In this document: piece after piece, positions 44,701 to 54,936 of the stretch | How the letters are laid out: every line of letters begins with the position of its first letter | How positions within the stretch are numbered: position 1 is the first letter of the stretch | Source: Austropuccinia psidii | Taxonomy: Eukaryota > Basidiomycota > Pucciniomycetes > Pucciniales > Sphaerophragmiaceae | DNA length: 64,000 nucleotides | Direction of reading: 5' to 3' | Assembly: GCA_023105745.1 (NCBI GenBank) | Contig: JALGQZ010000009.1 | Coordinates: 9,646,937-9,710,936, forward strand | Notes under the pieces: generated by a model | What the model was told of the DNA's origin: nothing | The model's input: only the letters and a program-made list of their open reading frames with translations | Databases searched by the model: none | Program-made: the position numbers and the translations under genes

Positions 44701-45354
44701 AAGCAATCACCTTTTTTCACCATTTATGGAAGAAATCCCAGCTTTGACTCAATCCATATTTCTCAAGACTCACCGGCTGGAAAGTTATCAACAAAACTCC
44801 AATCAGTACAGCAAGTTGTCAAAGAAGAATTAGAGTCAGCAATAAGGAGATTCAAGAAGTATGCAGATAGAAATAGGGCAATTCCACCTGATTTCCAACC
44901 TGGGGACAAAGTATGGCTAGCTTCCAAGAACATCAAGACAACAAGACCCACCAAGAAATTATCAGAAAGATGGTTGGGACCCTTTGAAGTTCTTAAGAAG
45001 ATTGGCAGCCATGCATATCACCTCAAGTTGCCTCAGCAATGGAAGACAGTTCACCCTGTATTCCATGTGTCCTTATTAGAACCAGTCAAGCATTCAACTA
45101 TCCCAAATCGTCATCAATTGCCGCCACCACCAGTTTTAGTGGAAGAGCAAGAAGAATGGGAAGTGGCTCAGGTTCTGGACTCAAAACTCAAAAGAGGTAA
45201 TTTATGGTATCTTGTAGAGTGGAAAGGATTCAGTGAAGACCCAGAAAGAACCACTTGGGAACCAGCTTCCAACCTTACCAACTCACCAGACCTTGTCAAG
45301 GATTTCCACTCATTGTATCCAGACAAGCCTGGTCCAAATACCTCAAGAGTTTGA
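41702..45354 (+). pseudogene. pol: Pol of element G, integrase core deleted
   Basis: Open from the -1 frame to 44587. Protease 'LIDSGATNSFIAK' (about 41860); RT with 'VDYRKLNAVTRKNRYPVPP', 'PFGLTNAPASFQ' and catalytic 'YLDDIMVFS' (about 43048); RNase H 'ETDASDYALGAVLSQ', 'ELLGIVWAL' and 'VLTDHSSLQ'; integrase zinc-binding 'HDSPLAGHPG...SCQQC'. The first catalytic Asp is present ('SMDFITQLP'). At about 44538, some 82 bp present in A are missing. This removes the second catalytic Asp ('SDRG') and shifts the frame, so the 44587 stop follows. The original frame resumes at about 44543, with the catalytic Glu region and then a chromodomain at about 45180-45330 ('LWYLVEWKGFSEDPERTTWE'). The copy cannot integrate by itself. 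Confidence 0.92.
41709..41720 (+). promoter_or_regulatory. Possible -1 frameshift site between gag and pol (G)
   Basis: GGA AAA GCC TGA, with the pol frame open from 41702 in the -1 frame. The overlap is only 19 nt, which narrows the site of any shift to this sequence. It is conserved in A. Confidence 0.55.
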
Positions 45355-45357
45355 TTT

Positions 45358-45820
45358 TATGGTGCTTGGTGGGGAGAAGAAGTTATGAAAGTAAGTTCCT
45401 CTCCTGGCATGCACCTTTAAGGGGGTATTCTACCCATATGTTGTTGTAAGCATCACCTTGGCCACTTTGTGAGCACTTGTCAATTCTTTGGACAGGTTCA
45501 GGAAGCATACAACATCAATACCCTCCATCTGGACCTTATCAAGATATGGCCAAATATTTTCTTTCTTTCTTTCTTTATTATCATTTCATTTTATGCCAAT
45601 CATCATGATTCAAGACATTCATTACTTCAAGTCATTTACGGCAATTCATTTCAGTAGTCATTTATGGCAAATCATTTCAGAAGGCATTTATGGCAATTTA
45701 TTTCAGTCTTATGGTGCTTGGTGGGGAGTGGAAGTCATGAAAGTAAGTTCCATCTCCTGGTATGCATCCCTGAGGGTTCTACTTCTTGTAAAACATCACC
45801 TTGGCCACTTTTTGAGCATC
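45358..45820 (+). repeat. Duplicated noncoding unit after G pol
   Basis: Two units of about 110-120 bp, 45358-45475 and 45710-45820, begin TTATGGTGCTTGGTGGGGAG, contain GAAAGTAAGTTCC and end with CATCACCTTGGCCACTT. Element A has the same pair at the same position, so the duplication predates the split of A and G. Confidence 0.75.
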
Positions 45821-46117
45821 AAAATGCTTGGTTTTCACTTTTCAGACACTTTTTTTTGGCCAGAATCAAGCAACTCACCACAAGAAGGACCAACCATCAG
45901 GATTTTTCTTTATTTCTTTCTTTACTCTCATTTTCTCTTATTATTTTTCTTTCTTTCTTTACTTGTATAATTTTCTTTCTTTTATTTCTTTAAAGCAGCA
46001 GCATCCCCTCCCCAAATCATGTATTGGGAGGTTCCATTATCTTTTTTATTTTTTATTTTTTAGTATTTATAAGAGTGGGGATAGAAGCCAAACCAAACAC
46101 AAACAAGGAAAAGGAAA
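45821..46117 (+). other. T-rich noncoding stretch after the duplicated unit of G
   Basis: Pyrimidine-rich runs (TTTCTTTCTTTAC types) up to the end of the antisense gene. They lie downstream of that gene on the minus strand and could hold its 3' UTR. No gene is seen. Confidence 0.5.
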
Positions 46118-47412
46118 CTAGTTATCTCTACCCAAGTCATCAAAAGTTCTCTGGAAGTCATTTATCAACTCATCCTCATACCAGGCAAATTTTGCAGCCA
46201 TCTCTTCAGAAGCAGTACCTGGAATAGTCCTGTCATTGGCATACATAATCACCTCTCTGCTATTTCTATCAACCCTCCTGAACAATCTGGCCACAGCATC
46301 TTGACTTTCACTAGCCGCGTTGGGATCTTCTCTGGTAACCCGGATAGGCCAACGTTCTCTTCTTTGGAAGACTTGGGCGGCAGGAAACGGCAAAGGGGAT
46401 AATCCATCTCTTCTTCTGCTGGAGCTGGCCACAGGTTGGAGTTGACGGGAGGTGGTTATGGGTGAGTTTCTAGGCTGTTGAACTGGTGATGGTCTTACTG
46501 CTGGAATCAAGGCAGGCCTGGTGGTATGGGAAGTAGTTGGTGAAGGAGGAGGAAGGGTTGTAGGAATAGAGGCAAGCATTGGTTGAAAGGTTCTTGGAGT
46601 ACTGGGAATTACTTGACTTTGGAATCTGGTGTTGGCAAGAGGTTGAGAGGAGGAATTGCTGGATGGATGGCCACTTGAATGGGGAATAACTTGAACTTCT
46701 TCACCATCCAACTCATCACTTCCTTCAGCATCTGGATCTGATGGGGAATCAACAATTCTTCTTAGCTTCTTCACTACTTTCACCACTCCATCAGCATTGG
46801 TCCTTGAAATTGGAATTTCTGAGCTATAGTGGATGGGCCTACCACCAATTGGAATGGACCCTCCAACATTAGTCCATCTGGCCACATCCCTCTGCGTGGA
46901 ACCAGTCACTACATCAAGATATCAGCACCAATTCAATCAAAATATGCAAAGCACTCACATTGAGAAAATCCAGAAGTGGCATCAGGGGTAGGCTCCTCAA
47001 GAATGGGGAATTCCTGCCCATAAGGCCCATCCTTCCTACTCCACAAGTGTCTCTTGACCCGGGACAAAGTTGATCCGGTACGGCGGCATGGCTTCTTCCC
47101 AATAAAGCAGAAATGGCATTTTGACGATCGAGGATTGTAATGTTGAAAGCAATCCTTACCCCTGGCCAAACACTCAGTACAGGCAGGATCAAGGACTTCA
47201 ACTGCTCTGAACCCATCATATGTTTGGGAGGGGTCAAAATGGCCAGAAGAGGCCATAGAAGGAGAAGACAATCGACTGAAGACGCCAGAACCATGAAGAA
47301 TAGACGGTGGCGGTGCAGAAGGGGAAGATTCAGTGAGCTCAGTCAGTTTGGAACTCATAACTGAAGAATATGCAAGCAGAAGATTCAAGACGTCAGAATC
47401 AATCCACTCCAT
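46118..47412 (-). CDS. Antisense two-exon gene in G, Zn2Cys6-like protein
   Basis: Opposite strand to gag-pol. Exon 1 is 47412-46959 and exon 2 is 46908-46118, with a 50-nt intron (GTGAGT...TAG). The joined frame is 414 codons, or 396 if the second ATG at 47358 ('MSSKLTELTE') is used. The N-terminal third has six cysteines, 'ACTECLARGKDC' then ten residues then 'CHFCFIGKKPC'. The spacing C-X2-C-X6-C-X10-C-X2-C-X6-C is that of the fungal Gal4-type Zn(II)2Cys6 cluster, with a Lys two before the third Cys and a Pro in the loop. A basic 'SRVKRHLWSRKDGP' follows, then a long Pro/Ser-rich region and a conserved-looking acidic C-terminus ('AAKFAWYEDELINDFQRTF'). I recall similar predicted proteins from Austropuccinia. 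A DNA-binding regulator is the best guess; no function is shown. Confidence 0.75.
46909..46958 (-). other. Intron of the antisense gene
   Basis: Minus-strand GTGAGT donor and GATGTAG acceptor. Without splicing, exon 1 meets TGA 15 codons later. Splicing joins 'SGFSQ' to 'LTGSTQRDVARW'. Confidence 0.75.
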
Positions 47413-48326
47413 ATCAAGAAAAAAAGAACTTGACTCAAGGAAATGGGGTCATAACTCAATTATGCCCCCCCCTCAAAGCCTCTAAGGTGAAGGTTCATAC
47501 CCCTTTGGGGCTGAACTCATCACCCAGGGCCTCCCCTGCAACTTTGGGGAGGCCAGGATCTTGATGGTCCTGGACCCCATCAATGGGTCCAGGCCATGTA
47601 GGGTAAAAAATGGGTAAGGGCCATTTCTGGACCCCTTGGTCACCCTGGGTCCCCAGCAAATTTGGGCCCTGGGGGCCTCCAATAGCCCCCACGGACCGCA
47701 GACCACGGCCCACGGACCGCGGCGTACAGTCCACGGCCCACGGACCACGGACCGTAGGATCCCAAAGACTCAAAAGACCCAAAAAAGGCCAAAAATCAAT
47801 ATATCAAGGTTTTTCACCAGAGCACCCAAAAAGGCCTAAAAGGCCATAGAAAGCAAATTTCATCAAGATCACTCAGGATGGAGGCCACAGCCCAAAACCC
47901 ACTTGGAGAGCTGTCTGAGGGCAATTCCTTGGATGATGGGGACAAGACCCCTTGGAGGAAAGTTTCACTCATTCATTGGATTAAGTCTGGGCCAATGAGT
48001 ACAAGTCATATACTCATTGGGCCCCAATTTCTGAGCACAAGTGCTCAATGGCCTTTATTCTGGGATATATCCCAAGGCCACATCCCAAGGCATGGCTGAT
48101 TGAATCAAAAGAAAAAGAATGGCATATTCTGGAAGGAATACTCACTCAAGCTTGGAAAAAGGGGGAATCAATTGAATTTGGCAGGGAAGAAGGAATGAAG
48201 GATTTTCAGGATAATGGTCAAGAGGAAAGAAAATTAAAGGAAGAAATTTTTTGAAAAAATGTGGGGATATTGAGATGCCACTCAACAGTGGCAGGGTATT
48301 ATGGTGTTCAGGAGCCCACCAGTTTC
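47413..48326 (-). other. Upstream region of the antisense gene, with GC-rich repeat
   Basis: About 900 nt between the antisense start and the G polypurine tract. It includes a CCACGGACCG-type short tandem array at 47689-47756. The local GC content is much higher than in the surroundings. Open frames across 47482-47849 come from this repeat and show no protein similarity. The region is positioned as the promoter of the antisense gene. Confidence 0.5.
47689..47756. repeat. GC-rich CCACGGACCG short tandem repeat
   Basis: Irregular units of CCACGGACCGCRGA, CCACGGCCCACGGAC and similar repeat about six times. This is strikingly GC-rich for this window and lies 280-345 bp upstream of the antisense ATG. 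Confidence 0.75.
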
Positions 48327-48339
48327 AAGAGGGGGATAC
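48327..48339 (+). promoter_or_regulatory. Polypurine tract of element G
   Basis: AAGAGGGGGATAC directly before the 3' LTR, comparable with AAGGTGGGGGGTAC in A. Confidence 0.85.
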
Positions 48340-49098
48340 TGTAACAACCATCCATCAGGGGTAAGGGTATTCATTCATACACCCACTCAAACACCTCAAA
48401 TCAGCAAATCCAGTATCTGCATCAGCAGTCAGTTTCAGCAATCTTCATTCTGAAACATGCATACAGTTTGGTACATCAATACAGCCTGTCAATACTTGTA
48501 CAGGATGGATTCACCCAATACAGTTTCAATACACCAGTATGAAACTGTATGATCACTCAAATACACCACACCTCTTGTACAGGTTCTGTACAGCTGTACC
48601 GGACCTGTATTGTCCAGACTCAATTCAACAATCAATTATTCTCATGAAAATTCTTCTCTGGATCAGGGCTGGTGATTCTCACATATACCAGCCCCTCTTT
48701 CTCCCCCCTGGGGACTTTTCCCCAGTTAATTAATTTAGTTTCTTTATTATTTTATAATTATTCTTATCCTTATTTTGGGTATTATAATTATTTAATCTTA
48801 AGTTAGTCTTTGCATTTCTCTCTTCGCCTGTACAGTATGAGTTGGGTGGCCATATCCTTATTAACCCTTCTCTTTCCATTCTGACAGGTTGAAACAGTGG
48901 ACTTGGACTTGTTTGTGGTTGGCTCTTCTATTCTTTTACTCTTATCTTTTGTTGCTGCTTTTCTTATATTTATTCTTTAGCAATTTATCTTTAACACTCT
49001 TAAGTGTGTCTCATCTTATCTTATCTTTGAGCCCTGCATAAGTGAGTCCCAGTTTACTGAGTGCCAGGCCCTCTTCACTTCGAAGAGCCCCTGTGACA
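48340..49098 (+). repeat. 3' LTR of element G
   Basis: 759 bp, nearly identical to 38937-39695. I count six substitutions (for example C/T at 48415) and no indels. Confidence 0.95.
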
Positions 49099-49103
49099 AA
49101 CAG

Positions 49104-50182
49104 TCCACTGTGGAATTTTTGAATATCTCAGAATGCCATTTGGTATAAAAAATGCACCATCCAATTACCAAAAGATGATGAATACCATATTTCCTGAAGA
49201 ATTATCATAAGGATGGCTGATTATTTATATTGATGATATCATAATTTGCTCAGAGACTTGGGACAGTCACTTGTAAATACTAGAAAGAGTCTTGCCAAAA
49301 ATAGTACAAGTAAACATGAAAATATCTCTGAAAAAGTGTCATTTTGCATACAGTGAACTGAAAGCACTAGGAAATGTTGTATCTGCAATAAGTTTGGGAA
49401 TAGAAAAAAACAAAGTAGTAGCAGTACTATTGCAACCAATTCCCCAAAATAAGACAGAAATGAACTCATCTCTAGGATTTTCTTGTTATTACAGACAACA
49501 TATAAAAGATTTTGCAAGAATTGCTAACTCATTCTATGAGCTCTGTGACCAACAGACAGTCTATGAAATTACTGAAGAAAGAGTTAAGGCATATGAAGAA
49601 TGGAAAAATTCCTTAACAAATGCCCCATTGCTTCTGATTTCAGATTTTAAGCTATCCTTCAAACTATACATTGCTACTTGTGGAGAAGGACTCGGTGTTG
49701 CACTACACTAGACACAAATGATCAATGACAAACCTTTTGAAGGACCAATTTGCTTCATTTCAAGACAAATAAAGCCAACAGAAGCAAGGTATGGAGAAAG
49801 CAAAATGGAATGCCTCTTCTTAGTGTGGGCTTTGAAAAAATTACACTATCATTTAGATGGGACAGTGTTTGATGTAATTACAGATTACAATGCTGTAAAA
49901 TCATTATTAAACATGAAATCCCCAAATAGACATATCTTAAGATGGAAAATTGCCATCCAAAAATATAGAGGAAATATGACTATAGTTCATAAATCTGGTA
50001 ATATTCATGAAAATGCAGATGGTCTTAGCAGATGGGCTCTGGAAAATACACCTGAAAATCCAGCATCGGTACCACAGGAAGAGTACCATATAGAAGGCAT
50101 ATGTATAACAGATATAGGCACAGATTTTTTTAACCAAGTTAAAGAAAGCTATAAAATGGATAAAAACTGCCATATCTTATGA
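49104..50182 (+). pseudogene. pol: Second half of RT and RNase H of element F
   Basis: F resumes after the G duplication: '[20 protein letters not shown]', a stop, then 'YIDDIIICSETW' with intact catalytic YIDD, the connection region and RNase H ('[20 protein letters not shown]', 'ADGLSRWAL'). The first RNase H Asp position reads '[11 protein letters not shown]', so Asp is replaced by Ala. In-frame stops occur at about 49208, 49273, 49709 and 50180. Confidence 0.9.
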
Positions 50183-50191
50183 CAATGTTTA

Positions 50192-50936
50192 ATGAAAGAC
50201 TGTAAAGACCCATCAAATACATTAAAACTAGATGAAACATGGAAAAAACCGTATGATGAAGGAAGATTTTACCTCCTTGATGGAATCCTTTACCAAAGAA
50301 CTAAACATACATGTGTTATGGCTTTAACAGATAGAACTCTAATAAACACTATACTACATGAATGTCATGATAGTGTTGCAGCTGGACATCTCTCAGAAGG
50401 CAGGACACTAGAGAGGGTAAAAACCTGCTCTTGGTGGCAAAATTGGAAGAAAGATGTTGCAGAATACTGCCAAACCTGTGACAGATGCCAAAAAGCAAAC
50501 AGAGCCACAGGTAAAAAATTTAGAATGATTGGCCAAATCCAAGAACCAAAATCCCCTGGGGAAATAGTTCACATGGATTGGGTAACGGCACTACCTCCAG
50601 GAGGAGACAGAAGTTACAATACATGCCTAGTATTAGTTGAAAGATAAAGCAAAAGCCCAATGTTTTTACAATGTCACAAGGATGATGCAGCTATTGATGC
50701 AGCCATAATGATATGGAATAAAGTTATTAGCCACACAGGCTTATTCCAAAACATCATAAGTGATAGAGACCCAAAATTCACTTCAGAAGTATGGACAAAC
50801 CTACACATCCTTTTTGGAAAAAAACTATCATTCTCAACAGCTTAACACCCCCAAAATGATGGTCTAGCAGAAAGAATGATACAGACATTAGAAGGCATGA
50901 TCAGAATATTCTGTGCTTATGGACTAGAACTGAAAG
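50192..50936 (+). pseudogene. pol: Integrase of element F, truncated by E3
   Basis: The zinc-binding region 'ECHDSVAAGHLSEGRT...[10 protein letters not shown]' and the core with 'HMDWVTALPPGG' and '[13 protein letters not shown]' are present. Stops occur after 'LVLVER' and 'LSFSTA'. The Glu region '[13 protein letters not shown]' is followed by 'CAYGLELK', where E3 inserts at 50937. Confidence 0.9.
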
Positions 50937-51961
50937 TGTCAGGATGAAACTATGATAAAGGCCTAAATAGGCTAGTTACCAATTTAACTATATTTGTGAC
51001 ATGGTAAAAATGGTTAAAAAAGATTTATAAGAGTTGAAGATTATTTGATTTAAGATTAAAAGGGCTTTACTATATATGATATAGTGGTGGTGAGTGCTGT
51101 TGAAAGCCCTGAGTGCAGCTTTATCTGTTGGGTTACAATAATAAAAGACTACAATAATTAAGATTCATAATTATACCTGAATATTAACCAAGAGTAAAAC
51201 TGTTTTTGACAGTTTACTATGTAGGTTATTCAAGAGCAGGATGAGGAGACAAATCTGGCTGTTAAAAGCCTCCTTTTTATCCTGAAATGGGGTGGAAAGG
51301 GTGCTAGACCTTTCCACATAGAGGAAGTGAAGATTTTTCACTCTCTAGTACTGGCTTGTGGTTTGCGAACAGCCTGTAAAACCTTTATTGGGCTTAGATG
51401 TGGTTTTGAAACCACATCTGGGCAGTTTTCACCAATACAGGGTGAAAAATTTCATCTGGGGACCTCACAGCCTGATTCTGACATGTATGACGCGTAGAAT
51501 TCTGTACAGAAGCTGTATGGGACCCCAGTATTGACTGACATATGAGGTATTGAAGTAAAAACAAACCTCTTTGTCTATTTGACACCTCATATTCATGGTT
51601 ATGGGATATTATCCCATGGTAAGGCTGTATTGGTCAGAATGTGGGATTTTGACCTTAAACAGCTATAACTTTGTCAGTTCTTGAGATATCAACCTCAAAA
51701 CTGAAGCAGTGTGTAGCCCTGTATGTGTTCTACACAATCGTACCTTATTTGATATGGTTATCATTAAATATGGCAAAGTTATGCCATGTACAAGGTTTTT
51801 GTACATATGCGTGTTTTAGGGAAAAAGCTGTATTGAGCTTGTTTGCCCCATACCTTCTGCTGTAGTTGAGATATGGGGAAGTGGATGAAACGATCAGATA
51901 TCCCTGATTGTACTCTTTCCAAAAAGACCCCACTTCAAGTATCTCACACTAAAACTGTAGA
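50937..51961 (-). repeat. E3 3' LTR, left part
   Basis: Starts TGTCAGGATGAAAC and follows E1 closely, including the hairpin at 51395-51420. Broken at the GTAGA duplication of D. Confidence 0.93.
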
Positions 51962-53801
51962 TGTGAGCCTTAGAGGTAATTTCATATACCCAAAAGACCA
52001 CAAATATAAAAAATAACATATTAATATAAATAATATAAATTTATTTATATTATTAAAATAAAAATCAAAATATAAATATAAAATTATATTAAAAATAAAA
52101 AATTAATTATAATTTAAAAATAAAAAATACATTAAATTTTGTAAATATAAAATTACATTTATACTTGAAAAAATTGAGTAAAAATGAAACTTTAACAAAA
52201 TTGTGAAAAAATAAATAAATTTGGAAAAAAGTTAAATAAAATTTATTATAACTTTTTATCCAATAAATAATCATATAAAATTTATTTCACCATTGGATTC
52301 CTCATAAAAAATCAGGTGGGGTCACCTCTGAGTGAAATTCTTGTAACTCAACTCTAAATAAGCTTAAATTAAGTTTTTAGTATTTTCAATACAAAAGTTG
52401 AAAATCCTCAAAACCTTAATTTAATTCACACCACATGTGGTGTTAACCATCAATTTTTGTGTTAAAATTGAGGTGTTGTGTTTAGTTTAGAAGTTATGAG
52501 GAATTGAAGTATTTTCAATTGAATTCAATTGAAATGTCAAAATGTGCGCGTGTATTACATAAGTGAACTTTGATTTACATATGAGGTGTCAATTATTACT
52601 GTATTGTACTGTACAATTGAATTGAATTACATATGTAAATTATAAGTATAATACATGATGAGGAATTAAAGAAAAAATAAATTGGAAAGATTAAATTTGG
52701 GGGGGAAAAGGAACTCCAGCTCTAAGGGGGAGCTAGACCCCCAAAATCCTTGCTGACAGGCGTGGGATGTCAAAATTCACGCAAAAGTTCATCACTTTTG
52801 GCCTGGAATTGAGTTACAGGGTCTGTGGACTCAATTGATGATGAGGTTTTGATACCAACTGGGGTAGTTTTAGCTGTTGCCAAGAGGGTAAAACTACCCT
52901 TAAGATAAAACAATCATAATAAAAACAGTTTTAACTGGTTTCTACGCCTCTGACACACATTCTGACGTGTTTTGAAGGCTCTAGGCCTGGTATTGCTATA
53001 GTAATGGCTGATTTAAGGGTCTAAAATGGCTAAAAATGGCTAAAAATGGCTTAAACCAGCCCTTTTTTGGCCTAAACCAGGGTTCAATGATGCCATAATT
53101 GGCTTTTCTGTTGTCAGACTGTTTTTCACGACTGACAAGAGTAAATTTTACTTTTGGAGTAAGAGAATTGATGGTTATAAAAGAATGTCTTCTTTGCCCC
53201 ACTTTTCTCTTCATGTTAGAATCTTTTCCTTTTATTAATTAGTTTAAAACTGTTAAACCAATCAATCAAAGATTCCAACCACCACTTTTAAATCATTTTA
53301 ATCCTTTTAACCACGTGAAAAAAACATTATAATCATTGTTTGTAACTCTTATAATCATTTTTACCCCTGAACCACCCCAAAAGTGAATTAAAGCATCTTT
53401 CATCACTGTAAACTTTGTCACTTTGTTTCCAAATTCACTCTGGTCACTTTTGGGCGTGTTTTCTCTTTAATATTCTTTTTAAAAGACTTTGTTCTTTAAT
53501 TAATTGCTTGCAGTTCTTTGCTCAATTAATTCCAATTGAAATTGCTCTTGAAGAAATTTCTTTTGTAGCCTTAAAATATCTCTTGTAGAGTATTTTTTGG
53601 ATAAATTTTTATTGTTGGTAAAACAATAAATTTTTATAATATTATTGTTTTATACTAATAAAGTTATAAACAATGAAATTGGCGTGTTTTCTCTTAAAAA
53701 TAATATTTCATACTATTTTTAATTGATTTTTACCTTATACAAATTTTGAGGACAGGAAAAGTACTTGATTTTTAATCAAAGTTTCATATCCAAACCTTAC
53801 A
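51962..53801 (+). repeat. 5' LTR of element D
   Basis: 1,840 bp, TGTGAGCCTTAGAGG to CCAAACCTTACA. It contains a TATAAAAG box (53176-53183), a 22-bp perfect palindrome at 52513-52534 centred on GAATTC, and a palindromic ACACCACATGTGGTGT near 52427-52442. The first 400 bp are extremely AT-rich. Confidence 0.95.
53176..53183 (+). promoter_or_regulatory. TATA box of the D LTR
   Basis: TATAAAAG, also present at 61436-61443 in the 3' LTR and in the solo LTR. It would place the RNA start in the last 600 bp of the LTR. Confidence 0.55.
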
Positions 53802-53803
53802 TT

Positions 53804-53821
53804 TGGGGGCCCAGCCGTGAT
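53804..53821 (+). promoter_or_regulatory. tRNA-type primer-binding site of element D
   Basis: TGGGGGCCCAGCCGTGAT, two bases after the LTR. Its complement ends in CCA preceded by a C, a 7-nt segment (CUGGGCC) and a 5-nt segment (CACGG), the layout of a tRNA acceptor and T-stem 3' side. The tRNA is not identified; a C discriminator would suit tRNA-Pro. Confidence 0.65.
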
Positions 53822-54024
53822 ATTTTACCTGTGACATATTTTTTTACTCTTTTTAAATCTTTTTTCTTATATTGAAAAATTTAAAAACATATAAAAAATA
53901 CTTATAATTCAAAAAACCCATAAAAAATAATTTTTTTCATATTATAAGTGAGGCTTAAATTTTTATTTCTTTTTTTGAAATATCCTTTTTTTACTTAATT
54001 AATTGGCTTTTTCATTAATTTTAG

Positions 54025-54936
54025 TGTCTGACAACGTGGTAAGACAAGAAAACATTGAAACAGCCTCAACAGTAACCAGCATTATCCCTGCCAGTACTGT
54101 TAATTCTGATCATAATAGTACTGTTATTGTGACTCAAAATAACCAGCCTGAACCAATATCTTCTGAATTGAGTAACTTGGACATAAGTAATACCCTTCAG
54201 AAACCTAAAGATTTGGCCAATAGTAAGTTTTTGACGTAAAAATACTATTTTAAGCCTTTTTTAACCATAATTATGCCTTCAACCAGGTCAGGAGCCAGCT
54301 ACAACCCCTCAAGCAGCTCCCAAAAAGGTAATAGACGTGATTATGGCAGAGGCCAACCAGGTACAGAAGGAAAAGGGTCAGTTGATGACTTCCAAACAAC
54401 TAAAATGGGTCATTCTGAAGCTGATAATACCATTTTACCTTCAAAAAGAGCTGACACCGCCACAACAAGCCTCTGTGGACATATACAAAGCCAGCCACAG
54501 TGCATACAACAATGCACTTCAATTCAAGGAGTACCAGATCCTTGCAGACCTGTGGAAGAATTGCATGAATTCTTACCTGACAGTAAGAAAATTCTTGGGC
54601 CATCCCAACACTTGCAAATTGCTCAATGGATGGCATCCATTGATGGAGAAGAAAAACATGATGCTTTTGACACTAGAATGGAGGAAAAACAACCCTCCAC
54701 CACCCAAACCAGTTCCAAAAACAGCCCCAGTGGCCAGCAGCAGCAATTCCAACGTGAAAAAGCAGCCACAAACTCCAAACAAGGGCAAAGGGAAGGCACC
54801 AGCCCCAAAACCTTACAGCCAGGGCTACAGAATCCCAAAGATTCAGCAGGATGCCATGGAAAATGTATTTCAGATGGCCAGAACCATGATGGAATTACAG
54901 AAGAAGGAGGAAGCCAGATTAAGGTTCCAGAAATGA
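54025..54936 (+). CDS. D accessory protein, spliced, overlaps Gag-Pol
   Basis: Exon 54025-54222 follows an acceptor TTAATTTTAG. A 64-nt intron (54223-54286, GTAAGT...ACCAG) joins it in phase 1 to exon 54287-54936, in a different frame from Gag-Pol. The product has a Thr/Ser-rich exon 1 part ('[19 protein letters not shown]') and an exon 2 part with '[20 protein letters not shown]', '[11 protein letters not shown]', '[12 protein letters not shown]', a Pro/Lys-rich linker and '[20 protein letters not shown]'. F and E2 encode alignable proteins at the same place. The first exon must supply one base and the start codon; I could not locate it in the LTR or leader. No known domain is recognised. 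Confidence 0.6.
54223..54286 (+). promoter_or_regulatory. Intron holding the Gag-Pol start codon
   Basis: GTAAGT donor, AACCAG acceptor, with a pyrimidine-rich run and TTAAC-like branch site. The Gag-Pol ATG (54273-54275) lies 14 nt from its 3' end. Splicing therefore removes Gag-Pol initiation and opens the accessory frame. Equivalent introns with an internal ATG occur in F (24501-24579) and E2 (35102-35035, minus). Confidence 0.6.

Larger units (their letters stand above)
38937..49098 (+). mobile_element. Ty3/gypsy element G (chromovirus with an antisense gene)
   Basis: Full length, flanked by AACAG (38932-38936 and 49099-49103), inserted in the RT of element F. LTRs are 38937-39695 and 48340-49098, both 759 bp, with about six differences by eye (0.8%), so it is fairly young. 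Gag is intact. Pol is open from the protease to the integrase core but has an internal deletion there. Between pol and the 3' LTR lie a duplicated noncoding unit and a spliced gene on the opposite strand, which element A lacks. Confidence 0.95.
21888..50936 (+). mobile_element. Ty3/gypsy element F, decayed and split in three
   Basis: An old relative of element D. Its visible pieces are the 5' LTR plus leader and gag (21888-26301), gag end to RT (37447-38936), and RT to integrase (49104-50936). E2, G and E3 separate them; joining across their TSDs restores colinearity with the D polyprotein. The remainder, including the 3' LTR, must lie beyond position 64000. Many stops and frame changes make it non-functional. 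Confidence 0.9.

Noticed and set aside
47482..47849. Trp/Gly/Pro-rich frames on both strands around the GC-rich array
   Set aside because: They are by-products of the CCACGGACCG repeats: frames are open on both strands over the same bases.
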